In this document: one piece after another, positions 39,901-51,920 of the stretch
Layout: the number at the start of each line of letters is the position of its first letter
How positions within the stretch are numbered: the stretch's first letter is position 1
DNA from: Epiperipatus broadwayi
Taxonomy: Eukaryota > Onychophora > Udeonychophora > Euonychophora > Peripatidae
Assembly: GCA_028023455.1 (NCBI GenBank)
Contig: JAQFVV010000180.1
Location: 1-64,000, forward strand
Reading direction: 5' to 3'
DNA: 64,000 bases
Notes under the pieces: model-generated
What the model saw: the letters and a program-made list of their open reading frames with translations, nothing else
Told to the model about the DNA's origin: nothing
The model's database searches: none
Position numbers and translations under genes: made by a program

Positions 39901-40186
39901 TGTTCTTGTCCTGATATGTAATTTTGAATTTATTTGGGGGATGCTTGTCATTAATAAGAATATCAACTCCCTCTGAAGCAGTGAGGTTAATTGAAAGGTA
40001 TGCATAACCAAGTTTATTAAGCTCTGAAATGATGTGAGGATTGGAGTTCACATGAAATTTAGTTTCTCCAAAGAACATGATATGAGGAGAAGAGGAGAGG
40101 TACCAATGTTTAATTGCCTGAACTCAAAGCATAGAATTGATTCCCCTTATATTAACCCCAATAATAAGGCAAGATAAATTAGACAT
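36901..40186 (-). pseudogene. LINE ORF2: endonuclease, RT, C-terminal zinc knuckle
   Basis: The start is chosen at the ATG 40186-40184 (MSNLSCLIIGVNIRGINS), which overlaps the ORF1 stop. Endonuclease parts are IMFFGETKFH, a GDFK version of GDFN (near 39760) and FSDHHAI (near 39555). RT parts are NNIRPISMTPI (38735), IQLNISEAFDSVN, ISIPQGSPLSTLLF (38330) and YMDEYL (about 38205-38194), where the usual YADD has Glu for the second Asp. EFLGFPIYLS, QGKVALLKIKVMSRIAYYLP and the knuckle CQICKRQEESFNHIIYSC (about 37310-37250) follow. The last frame ends NGFNLHQCG at 36901. Stops lie near 40125 and 37595, and frameshifts near 39800, 39230, 38735 and 38190. Confidence 0.85.
40179..40186 (-). other. 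ORF1 stop / ORF2 start overlap
   Basis: The minus strand reads ATGTCTAA: ATG opens ORF2 and TAA two bases further closes ORF1 in another frame. An 8-nt overlap suggests ORF2 was made by reinitiation or termination-coupled translation, as in some other two-ORF LINEs. Confidence 0.6.
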
Positions 40187-43032
40187 TAATGGATAATGAA
40201 TTGGATTCTACCGCTAGATGATGGATTTCTGGGTGAATAATGACAGGGTGTGGATGAAGCGGGTTTTTAAAAGAGGGAATAAGGTTGAGATTGTCATCTC
40301 CAGCATACTCATCAGGAGGGAGCGAGGTAAAGAATGACACTATCTTTCGCTTTTTTTCTGAGGCTTGTGAGATTGAGATTGCTTTTGAAAGGGACCCATG
40401 ATTGGCACACTGAAAAAAGGATGGAGCATTCTTATCTTCTGAATTTGACTCCTTTATGTGTGATGATCTTCTTTCCTTTTGAGTGGATGAGCCAATCATC
40501 AGCTCCATTTCAGACACTATATCAGTTGATAAATCCTGAATGATGGGAGAAGGAAGAGAAGAAGCTGGACAAGGTTCCAGGCCACAATTCATTATGGAGG
40601 CACAAGTTTCAGTTGGGTGCGCATTGTTTGTGCTGTGACTAGATTGTTTAAGGAGGCTGTATGTTGGTTGTAAATGTAATATGTTTTTGTGTCATTTTTG
40701 TTGAAGAGAGACACTGGTAGAATTTTCTTTTGATTTGTATCTGATGGAGTTGTTATTCCTTATATCATTTAAGGATGCTTCTGCTGTTTTATTGCTTTCA
40801 GACCATCTGGAATATGAATTTAAGTCTGATGATATTCATTGTTTGCTCGTATTACTCAGTGCCAGATTATTCCTATGTGAAGTACTCCTGAAAGATATAT
40901 TTGCAAGCTTCAACAGGTCAATTTCGGTGTTATTAATGATTTCTTCGTCGCGATTTGAGGTTGATTTTGTATTTTGGACTATGCTGGTATTGTACTGGTT
41001 GATTAGCACTTCCTTGCATTTATGTTGTCGGTTTTTGTTTTCCCCACAATGATTGCATATCCTAGCCAGGCATTCTTTAATGAAGTGTGTTCTATGGCCA
41101 CAATAGAAGCACTGGGGTCTTATCCCTAGGAATGACAATATCATGGATGAATTATAGTGTTTTCTAACTGTAGGTATGTCTTCTGGGTTTAAACCTTTCT
41201 TTAATTGAAGTTCAAACATCCCTTTGTTAGAGAGCATGCTGGTACCAGTTCTTTCTTCTGTTAAGTATCTGAATCGCTGAACTTTTCCAAAAGGTAGAAG
41301 CAACTCCTGAAGGTGTGACTCCTCAAATCCAGAAGTGCAGTTTTTAATTTTTCCATGTAGGGTGGAACTTCTATTAACATCAGTGTGGATCAGGAATTTA
41401 TTATCAATTGTTTTATAAGAACTCTTAAAATTGTTGCGGTTTGCCCAGCTGCTAAATTCCAGCACTATGTAACGATCGTTTGGGTGAGTAAGTAGACAGT
41501 GAATTCCTTCCCCAATCTTGTGATGTTTCATAAGATTGCATATAGATTCGACTAGAAACTTGTAGAGGGAACAGCATGAATCTGTTGTTGCTAAAATCAG
41601 GCTTTTGTCACTGTTATAGTCTGCGAGTGACTTGAGGAGTTTAGGCGGAATGGTTTGGTTGAATTCGTGAGAAAGATTGGCATATTGATCTTCGGTAAAG
41701 TTGACTGTTGAAAAAACATCTGAAGTAGTATGAAGTAAATTAGTGTTTGTGGTGTCAATGTGTTGATCAATTAACTCTAATATCATAGACTCAGGTGACT
41801 GATCATTAGCATTAGAATCTTCGCATAATTGCTTGTTGTGCGAGTGCGAGTATTTTTCAGTTGAATTTATGCTTGGATTTATTAGCTTTGAGATATCTGT
41901 TTTTGTAATATTTGCATATGATGGCTTTGGTTGATGATTAGATGCGTTTATTAGATTGGAGGATTGGATTTGTGTAGTATTTTGTGAATTAATGAAAGAG
42001 AAATTGGTTCCAGCTAAATTATTACTTTTATTTTGAATATTTTTGGGGTTATAGGAGGCATTGAAAATAGTGCCACTATAGGATGGTTTTGAATTTCAGA
42101 ATCAGAAAACTTCGAGATGTATGTTGTCAAATTAAGTGTATCATCATTTTTCATTATTGTGTTTTGCGAGGAAACAATACTATTTTCATTATTAAAGTAT
42201 TCTAGGCAAATAGACGGTGAGTTAGAATACATTTCTAGAGTGTCAGGGCCATCCACAACATAAGTATCACTTGATTGCATGTTAAGATTTAGGTTCCTGA
42301 CTTTATCCTTCTCAGAACTTTTAACAGATGATGATCTGATTGGATTAGTGTTGATATTTTGAGTTATTTTTTGAATTAAAGACTGATCTGAAGAGTGAGA
42401 AATAATTTGATTATTTTTTTTTAGTATTTTAATTGGCATTTCAGTGGAAATAAACGCAGATTCTACTTCACATTCTGATGAATTAATGCTTTTATCTCTG
42501 TTTGCTGTTGGATAATTTTCTCCCACTTTATTAACTTTAGGTCTAGCACTATGGCTAGGCATATTAGATAAACTATGAACAATTAACTTAGAGTTTGGAA
42601 TCTCAGTTTGTTTTGAGAAGCAAATATAGGATTTTTGTGACAGATCACTGCTGGCACTTTTATCAAAAACTGAAATCACAGCCTCCATAATGTTATGACT
42701 TGGGCTCTTAATTTCATTAGCTTTTGTTTTATTAAATTCATCGACATTTGACTCACATATAATATCATCTGTTATTACATCATAATAAGAAGAATCATTT
42801 TTATTTATCATATAATCACTAGAGCTAGAATTAGAGCATGCTGAGGAAATATTTCGAGCAATTAGGTTGTGCATTGCTTCATTAACGCTGTCCGATAAGA
42901 TTTCCTCATTGGACATGTTATTATCAAAGTTAGTGGAATTTTTTTTAGTATTTTGATTATTAACCCCAGATTTTGCATGTTTGTGTTTATTTAAACTTTT
43001 GATGTTTTTATTTGAGACTATTTTTGGAGATT

Positions 43033-43096
43033 TTGAAATTTTTTTACCTCTGTTAGATTCGATATTGAAATTTTTTTACCTCTGTTAGATTCGATA
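43033..43096. repeat. 32-bp exact tandem duplication in ORF1
   Basis: A 32-bp segment ending in GTTAGATTCGATA occurs twice without a gap (43033-43064 and 43065-43096). Since 32 is not a multiple of three, the duplication shifts the ORF1 frame; removing one unit restores continuity between IESNRGKKIS and KSPKIVSNK. Confidence 0.85.
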
Positions 43097-43180
43097 ATGG
43101 CCGCAATTTTGTTTGACACATTATTTTGTGATTTTTTTCCAGATTAAGGATGTTTTTCTCAAATCCATAATATAAAATAA

Positions 43181-44285
43181 TGAAAAAAAAAAGAGCACTG
43201 GACCTACCTATCTGTCTTGTCTGATCTTCCTGCCTTGATAAATATATCCAATTTAACTAGTAATTTGTGCTTGAAATACACAGAAGCCAAACCGAATTAA
43301 ACCGCCATTAGTTTAAAATGGTTTTATCTATTATAACATGAAAACAAGCTTGTTTTAGATTTTTTTTTTAATTATCAAAATCAGAATTAACATTAAGTAG
43401 ATATTACAGCTTTATTGACAGTTGTCAGATTTCTTCCCCTTTCTGAGATTGTTTTAAACTCTGAAGCATTTTTCAACATTTCATCATGCACTATACACTT
43501 TCTGATAGCTGCTTTAAATATTAAATCAGTTTCACTAAGCAACATTTTTCAAGGATTATGGCCCTACATACCATAGAAAAATTGATCTAGGGATATGTCT
43601 TCAAGACCTAATGTGAATTTGCAAATGTTTTGCTATTTTAAAGCTGGATTGTATTCCTAATAGTTCTCTCAAGATAATTGCTTCTACATTCAAAATCATA
43701 AAATGCCACTCTCTTTGCTTTTGCTGATTGAAACTAAGTTTTTAAATTTTTCAGTAGTTCGTCTTCTGGAATCCTAGGATTTCACAATTGTTTGCTATTA
43801 ATAGTACATCTGTTCCAGCTAAAACCAATGTGCAAACTTTTGCCCTATGATCATCTATCTTCAACAGTCTCATACAGTGACTTATATGTTCCATATAAAT
43901 GTTTCATAATGAGGAGTTACAAATATCAAATTCATTTAAACTTTGACTGGATTATGTCAACTTTTTTTTTTCTTTGATCAAATTCAACCTTGCATTCTTA
44001 AGCTGATAATTATGCAATTTGTTGTCAACTGTGCTAACTGCTGCTATCACAGATGTACAGAGATCCCCCTGTGAATATAGAAAATTTAAAGTACAATAAT
44101 TTATAATAATTTTAAATATCAAAATTATTATTTAATCATTAATCTGTTATTCCAATGCATATATTTTAAATATGTATAAGAAATTTTGTTTGTGATCTTT
44201 TCTTTTCCTTTCAATTTTATGTATTATAACAAAAAGAATTTATGGAGAGTTTATAACAAAATCATTAAGCACCAACTACAACTTA
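43181..44285. other. LINE 5' flank and anonymous DNA
   Basis: The first 100 bp or so may be the LINE 5' UTR. A 61-codon plus-strand frame (43792-43977) is not recognised. Nothing else is visible. Confidence 0.4.
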
Positions 44286-44725
44286 TTTTATAGCCTCCAC
44301 GTTGTAGCCAAATATAACAAAATTAAAAATTTATAAAACTTAATTAAATTGTATAACTTATTTTGTTATCTTTTAATCGATCATCCACATTGTGAATCAA
44401 ATATAACTAAAACGATTAAGAGAGTTTACAAATATAACATATACTATCGGACAGTTTAAGCTAATTATAACTTTATTCAAATGGTCGCACATCCTCGTTA
44501 TGGATCAATTGTAATATTTCTTTATTTCAGCTCGGGCGACCACGCTATGCATTAATTATAACCTATATTGAATTTATCTGGCACTTGCTTAGACACTTGC
44601 GGTCAAGTTTCCTGCCAATTGTAACGTTTTAAGGATGGATCGATGGATGCTTCATCGTTCCCAGCTGACGATGATGGGATAGAACATCCATAATCATATT
44701 TGCCAGGGTGCCAAATTGCAACTTC
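44286..44725 (+). repeat. degenerate spaced repeat, motif like CCACGTTGTAGCCAAATATAAC
   Basis: Five or six loose copies of a motif of about 25 bp occur at 44293, 44387, 44485, 44547, 44602 and perhaps 44700, for example CCACGTTGTAGCC, CCACATTGTGAATC, TCCTCGTTATGGATC and CCACGCTATGCATTA, each followed by AATTATAAC or a variant. The spacing shrinks from about 95 to 55 bp. This may be an old satellite or part of a long terminal repeat. Confidence 0.4.
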
Positions 44726-47080
44726 AATGACAATATTGAGGTTAAACCTCATTTTAATAACTTATCAATAAATTTCAACAATAATATTTAATGAATGGGT
44801 TAATAAATAATCAATCGATTAAGAGACCACTGAGAATGCATTAAAATTAATAATATTAATATTCTTGGAAATTCTTGGTTATTCTCAGCATACTCCCCAT
44901 TCACTATCATTAAAGTCACAATTAAAATTTTGTTCCGATTACAAATGGTTCTATATCCATCTCCACTTACCTGATCCACCCCCCTATCATCCTCATATCC
45001 ATAGGTCTATTACATTATTATCTGTTTTACTATTAAATGTTCCATTATGCTAGCTCATTTCTCCCATTATAACCTCTTCTCAGTGTTCTTTAGAACAATA
45101 AGGTGTGGAAATTGAACAAGCTGCGATGGATTATTGGTGATAAACATCTCATGATCACCTCCAAGGTTGATCTTGGCTGTCTTTAATGTAGTTTAATGTC
45201 TATTTACATTAAAGCTCGAATAATTTAAGCTTATCAAATCTTTTAGAAAATAACATTATAAACATATTCACTATTAAAATAAAATTATAAAGAAGTGCGT
45301 CTAGAGAGGTGTTTGAATACAATGGATGGAGAAAGGATTTTATGCCCACCCACTGCATCCACTATTACTCAATAACCATCCCTATTCATAATTTATACTT
45401 CAATTATATTAAATTATTTGGTAATCTTGAGTGTTGACTTGCCACATAAGCTCGGAAAATTAACCATTTCAAATAAATTTTACCGGATATTATTTACGAA
45501 AATGATGATTCAACTATTAATAATAATATATTAATGTATGATTGGATTTGAGATGTCTAGATTATAATAACCCACAAAACATTGAGACGTACGCAAATTT
45601 TTATTTAAAACAACAAATTTTATTAACATACTACAACTCAATACATAATATATACATTCATTTGATGACTCACATGGCTCTCCCCTGTTCTACAACCGCA
45701 TTATGACATAATAATAAAAAAACTAAATAAATAAATATTCCTAAATCAATGGATAATGTCAAGAGGTTTTAAACTATAAATATTCATTTTTAATTATTAG
45801 GGAATCAGAATTACCATGGAGTAATATTGATATCAGACAGAGAAAATATTATATATCTTCACATATATATTTTTGTTCTCATTTTTATCCCAAACATAGT
45901 GCACATTAAATTTCTCCCCCCAATGTTTAATGCTTTTAGTTACTGATTTTGTTTCCAAGGGTAATGCTTACAATAATAAAATTTAATAATTTTATTTAAT
46001 TATTTGTATCTAATATTCCTTCACCTTATGCTCTACAATAGAGATATTTTTATATGGTGGGACTAAGTTACTTTTATTTATTTTTCAAATGTCAACGAAT
46101 CGGTATTTAGCTCAATCATCATCACACGTGCATACACACTATAGTCATGTTCTTATGACAATAATAATATTTTAGTAATATTACTTGCTGGCTGCGGATA
46201 TATTTATTAAATAATTTCAGATACGCATTGCTTGCTTACAATATTCGTAGGTTTTATTTAACCCTTAAGTTGAATATTTATTGATGTTATTAGTCTTGGC
46301 TCTTATTGATAAATTAAAAATGTATCAACAAAACAATGTTCGAGTACACCAATCACACACACACACTACTCACACTTATCCTGACATCAAATTGAGTTTG
46401 AGACCCTGTATCCAACATTTATAAGTAATGCTTAGTAATAGCTATATCTCATACACCCATAGGGCATATCAACATTAACATGAGGCAGGCAGTGACCCGA
46501 ATAAGAGAAAACCTTTTCACTAAAGTTGAGGTATGCTAGGATTTTTATCGCTAGTCATACAAAGAGACTTGGGTTTACCTATCAACCTCTGGCCATCAAC
46601 AAAGAAATCATCTTACGGTGTAGAGACTAACCAAATGGGAAAACTCTTCCACTGTGTTTAAATACTTTATAAATATGAAATAAATATCTTAGTGAGCGAG
46701 TTAAACTATGATTTCACTAGCTTGGTGGGGACTCATTGTCCACCCACATATATACAGGTCTAACATTAATTTGTACAAGTAAGAACTTTCATATATACAT
46801 TATTCTTGTGAAATAGTACACTGGAACATGAGCCAATAGTTTTTCCAAGCCTTAATTAGCTTGTATCTAGCTTTAATTTTGTAATAATAATAAGAAGAAA
46901 TGCGCACTGAAATTTTAGAACTACTTCTCTGCACTTTTATAGGATAATGATGATATTTTAGCCCAACAGTCATGCAACCTTCATAAAACATAGCATTAGG
47001 TCTAAGCACTTGATAAGAATTCCTGATCTGATCCCAAACATTTCCCACAATAATATCTCTCACTCTTTTCATAAAAAAAA
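44726..47080. other. unclassified AT-rich DNA
   Basis: No gene is supported. The 62-codon frame at 44865-45053 is unrecognised. Blocks at 45290-45400 and 46490-46750 are less AT-rich and share words such as ACCCAC and CATTGTCC or CTGCATCC, but no repeat pair could be established. A short (AC)n lies at 46356. Confidence 0.4.
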
Positions 47081-47535
<455 letters not shown>

Positions 47536-47771
47536 ATAATTATAATTCTAACATGGATATATATGATAATTAAAAAAAAAATTTTTCTTTCTTTTTTTTT
47601 TTTTTAGATTAAATGTTCTACATGAATAACAATAATAATAAAAATATACTTAGTTCTCTGGAAATGTCCTTTAGATTTCTGGTTTCCATTTTTCCTGTTT
47701 TTTTTTTTCCTTTGGTTTGTTTATGTGCACACGACATTATGTGGAAAGAGTCATTGTGATAGAGTTCGATT
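47536..47771. other. spacer with A and T homopolymers
   Basis: An A10 run and a T13 run face each other at about 47571-47606. No gene is recognised. Confidence 0.5.
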
Positions 47772-48127
47772 CCTATGCCAAAATGTACAAAGTTTTTATG
47801 CTGCTGGCAAGATTTCCTCATTTTGCTTTCTGTGGATTACAGTTGAATAGAACTTGTTTTAATTTTTAAATATATAAGTCCACTTCTTTCCTATGCCAAA
47901 ATGTACAAAGTTTTTATGCTGCTGGCAAGATTTCCTCATTTTGCTTTCTGTGGATTACAGTTGAATAGAACTTGGTTTTAATTTTTAAATATATAAGTCC
48001 ACTTCTTTCCTATGCCAAAATGTACAAAGTTTTTACGCTGCTGGCAAGATTTCCTCATTTTGCTTTCTGTGGATTACAGTTGAATAGAACTTGTTTTAAT
48101 TTTTAAATATATAAGTCCACTTCTTTC
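47772..48127 (+). repeat. 118-bp tandem repeat, three copies
   Basis: Units start with CCTATGCCAAAATG at 47772, 47890 and 48009 and end in AAGTCCACTTCTTT. Between them I see only about two differences (an extra G in unit 2, ACGCTG for ATGCTG in unit 3). Such identity implies a very recent triplication or ongoing homogenisation. Confidence 0.95.
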
Positions 48128-49438
48128 AACTCACTTAATATTCATATTTAACACTTTATATGAAATTATAGCATTCAGATTTAATGATTTATATATGAAA
48201 TCAAAATTTAGATTTTCTTATTTTCTGATAAATTAGTGCAAGACAATCATGATGTTGATTAATTTCAGAAGAATAATGTTCACCTAACTTAAACTTTATT
48301 CGAGAGCCTTTTTTTTTCTATATTATTAAATTTGGCAAAGTTTTGTTTTAAGAGACAGACAAAATAATTAACAATAAACGATTTCTTTTTTTTCTCTTTT
48401 CAAAAAAAAAACGTTTCTTTAAACTTTTATAGCAAAGCTTTTCTATAAAACCGATGATGAGAGAACTTGCAAGAGAGATTGAGATAGAGCCAGCTGCCCC
48501 CTCCACAAAAGAGCAGAGCTCTTATAGTGTCTGGCTTCTTTCACTCCGCCCCCAACATGACCTTCCATTGGCCCTTCCAATGTCTGGTCAGTCTGTTTTC
48601 CTGATTAGTTGCCTATTGTTTCTTTTTCTTTCTTATTATCTTAACCTTTCTGCCCTTTTGAAAAACCATCTGCCAAATACATATCTGCATTCTAATAGAT
48701 AATCACCAATTAATTTTAAACTTGAATTCCTGTGTTATATATATATCACTTAAATCACTCTAGTAATTTACTTTAGTAACTCTACTCTGTGAGAATCTTT
48801 CCAAAGAACAAATGACAGAAAACTTTTCTCAAAATAAATGAGAGAAATTTCTTTTTTTCTTTACTTTTTCTATAATAATAATAAAAAATTTACAGCAACT
48901 CAACTTCAAACCCAGAATCTTGACCGAAATTTTGGCTGCTATGAATAAACTATCAAAATGACTTAATTTTTTCTTTAAGGAGTTCCCCACAAGATGACAA
49001 GGAATAATTATTATTTAATTGTGAACTTTATAATTAAAATCCACTAAATACACATATGCCTATTTCACTTATACAATTCTTAATTAAACCGATCGTTTAA
49101 TATTCTAATCCTTAATTATTATTTTTTTTCATTTTAATTTCATGAACTATTTAGTTCTAACTTGTCAGTGTAAAACTATGACTATCTATTCTCACTCTCT
49201 AAAGTAGTTTTAAAAATCACACATCCCCCTCTCTTCTTTTCACTCCAACTATTAAATCATGTATAAATATTGCTTATCTAATAAATTATATCTTTATAGA
49301 ATTCTAATAAATTATATCTTTAATATTAAATTGTCCCATAAATCAATATTAAATAAAACAATTTTTTGGTTAGAAATCTTTTAATAACAAATGTTTAGAT
49401 TGTCTACCAAATAAAATGTATGCAATCCCTAAGAATAT
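48128..49438. other. unclassified DNA with a less AT-rich block
   Basis: A block at 48450-48620 (82-codon frame, MMRELAREIEIEPAAPS) resembles in style the 16735-16968 block inside the inserted unit: both have ATTGG-C, CTGGTC or TGGTC words and a pyrimidine-rich run with CTTTCTT and CTTATTATCTTAAC or CTTATCTAAC. It could be a relic of the same element class. I could not confirm an alignment. Confidence 0.3.
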
Positions 49439-49455
49439 GGGTTCAAACCTAGCCT
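49390..49455 (+). other. pol III B-box-like motif, possible SINE relic
   Basis: GGGTTCAAACC matches the tRNA B box. The preceding CCCTAAGAATAT resembles CCCTCAAACAT before a second B-box-like site at 52852. No tRNA cloverleaf can be drawn, and no convincing A box is present. Confidence 0.2.
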
Positions 49456-51530
49456 TGGCTAAAAAGTTTGTCTATTGAAGAAAAAAAATACAAACTATGA
49501 GGAAAATTTTTATTAAACATTATTTTACATAGTTAATTAAAAAAAATGGAGTCCTGGGCAAATCCAAGGGCTACAATATATATACACACACACAATTATC
49601 ATCTCAATGTATACATATATATATATATATATTGTGTGTCAGTTAATGATTAAATAAAAAATAATTTATTAATAATGAAGTATTAAGATAGTTATTATCC
49701 AATGTCTGGTATAAAATAAAATGTTTATTTATTTAGTTGATACTATAACTCCATGCATGCTAATTGATTTTTAATTTATTGTTTTATTAAATTATTCATT
49801 TTTATTAATTTTTAATGTCTTTATTCATTAATTTATGTAGTATTCAAAAATATATCGAGTTATTCCATAATATAGTCTCAAATTTTGTATGTGTGAATAC
49901 TAACTATATATAAATTAACAATCAGTGAGATAACAGTTAGCATTATGGGTAACAATGGACATTGAAGAAGTTGATTTATCATGTGATTATTATGTGCTAT
50001 AATTTCCATTATAGATCATGCTCATTAATAAATAAAATCATCATCATCATGTAACTTATAACCAAATGCCAAAAAGATGGTCTTGAGAATTATATTTGGC
50101 TATTCACTTCACAGTGTATTTCTGATTGTGTTACAATACATATATGGAAAAATGGCTTAAATGTATATGACTAAAACTGAAATGTTATTAATAAATACTT
50201 CTTCATTATTCCATTCAATACATTTTTATTTCAAAACAAGACACCACAATATTTTTAATGAAGATAAATTTAGAAAAGATAAAAATTGAAATGAATAAAT
50301 TGGCTAGGTAAAAAATTAAAAAAAATCAATTGGGTCAACGAAAAATTTTTATTCAGCAAATGTGATAAGTTTTCATATCTAAATAGATTAAAATTTTACT
50401 TTAATGTAAACAACATTAGAAAGAGGAGATAGAGTTGGCTATAACAGTTAACATATGTGACTCATACAAAGTTCTTCACCTGCATTGAAGCAAACTTCAG
50501 ACCTGATGGCTGAAAAGGTTTTAGATTTCTTATGAATAAAGAAACAGATTCATAAGTAGGATGACAAACCTAAGATTCAGACTTTAAATGAATGCAGAAA
50601 CATTATTTGAATCTGTCCCAAATCAAATGATGTTGGTAAAAATGTCAGTTAGCCATGCTGTACAATTAGTAAATGATAATGTAGGGATTCATGTCATTAA
50701 AAAGAAGCAGCTATAGTACAAATGGCAAAGCACTTAATGAAGAAAAGATCCAGAAAATCTGTCAAAAAATAAGATGCTATTATTACAATGTAGATCACAA
50801 CCAAGTGTTATACAAATTTAAACATTCTGAATTGCAAAAACTGTGGAAAAATAAGCTGTATATAATTAAAGAATTATCATTGCTGTCAAAACCAGTTGAC
50901 AAAAATATTCTACCAAGTTGGTAGTTATATCATGGCAGCCTGAAACCAAATATGAATGGATTGGACTACATACAGATAATACAAGTTCTTGGAAGAGAAA
51001 GTATTTTATATTAGTTAGATGTTTTAAATGACTTGAAATTATAGAGATACATTTTATAAATGAGGCCCTTAAATAAGTCTGTGCATTGCAAAGGATTTCA
51101 AATTATAACACAGCTTATATATCAGTGCAATTTATTATGAAAATTCTACTATAAATCTTGTAAGAATATTTTTATTTCATTTTCAAAACAATGGACAATC
51201 ATTTATTAGCATTTCTGTGGAAAGTTCCATTCAGCCAATAGACTGTGCAATCATGTATTCAGTAAAACTCCATTTTGAGGTGAAATTTTTCAGTTGAGAT
51301 ATCCATTTTAAATACAAAAAATATAAATGCCAAATTTCTTATTTCAATGCAACAATTCCTATTATATATTAGATGGTAAGTAGTGTATGTGTATATTTTA
51401 TGTTTTTTTGTAAATAATATTTTAAAAAATAATAATTTAGTGATTGATTTGTCCATATTTAAAGTAACATTTTGATACTAGAGTAATGGCATTTTATAGT
51501 TTACATATTTTTGGGCTGAGAAAATGTACT
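49456..51530. other. anonymous DNA with one unrecognised ORF
   Basis: (AC)n and (AT)n runs lie at 49582-49632 and an (ATC)n at 50037-50051. A 77-codon frame (50691-50924, plus) reads KALNEEKIQKICQKIRCYYY and later SELQKLWKNKLYIIKELSLL. It is Lys-rich, looks more protein-like than its neighbours, and may be a scrap of an unknown element or processed gene. I assign no function. Confidence 0.3.
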
Positions 51531-51920
51531 TTTTTAAGATCGTCTTTTTTGTGTGTGAAATTCATATCTTTAGTGTTGTTATAAATTTTACAGGGTAAAA
51601 GTCATATATTTCTGGATAGCATATCAATATTTATTTTTAAAACATTCTTTTTAATATCAATTTACTATTGTTATAAATTTTAATGTTTTTCGTGTGAAAG
51701 TTGTATATATTTGTGTATGGCAAATCAATATTTTTTTAAAAGGTTCTTTTTAATATCGATTTCTTGCTCAATTTTAAATACTTTTATTATTGTTAGAAAT
51801 TTAAATTTCACTCCATTTACTATTGTTATAAATTTTATACTTTTAATCGTGTGAAAGTTGCATATAATTCTGCTCCATATTTTATACTTTTAGTTCTGTG
51901 AAAGTACATCTTTTCACATA
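51531..51920. repeat. degenerate minisatellite, about 95-120 bp unit
   Basis: ATTGTTATAAATTTTA, then GTGTGAAAGTTGYATATA, CATATCAATATT and TTCTTTTTAATATCRATTT recur in order, with unit starts near 51575, 51669, 51793 and 51823. Copies are strongly diverged and later ones are truncated. Confidence 0.6.

Larger units (their letters stand above)
40179..43174 (-). pseudogene. LINE ORF1: gag-like nucleic-acid-binding protein
   Basis: Once about 1,000 codons, it probably coats the element RNA. The first half is Ser/Asn-rich and low in complexity. The second half contains an RNA-recognition-like stretch and two zinc knuckles: CFYCGHRTHFIKEC (C-x2-C-x4-H-x4-C) then CNHCGENKNRQHKC, near 41100-41010. 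In-frame stops are at 40836 and 40692, after which the frame stays open to the TAA at 40179. Frameshifts lie near 42100 (between SEIQ and KPSYSG), at a 32-bp duplication near 43065, and in an A-run near 43140. The ATG at about 43174 (MDLRKTS) is the likely start. Confidence 0.75.
36901..43180 (-). mobile_element. two-ORF LINE retrotransposon, near full length, dead
   Basis: About 6.3 kb on the minus strand carries a gag-like ORF1 with CCHC knuckles (43174-40179) followed by ORF2 with AP-type endonuclease, reverse transcriptase and a C-terminal CCHC knuckle (40186-36901). ORF layout and the C-terminal Cys/His motif fit the L1/Tx1-like group of endonuclease-bearing LINEs. I see no RNase H. The clade is tentative. 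Several stops and frameshifts interrupt both frames. The sequence is less AT-rich than its surroundings. Neither end is fixed by a target duplication. Confidence 0.8.

Noticed and set aside
40735-41052. 105-codon plus-strand frame
   Set aside because: Antisense of the LINE ORF1 knuckle region, which has clear CCHC motifs on the minus strand.
48454-48702. 82-codon frame as a membrane protein
   Set aside because: The hydrophobic end comes from a pyrimidine-rich run; no start context or relative.
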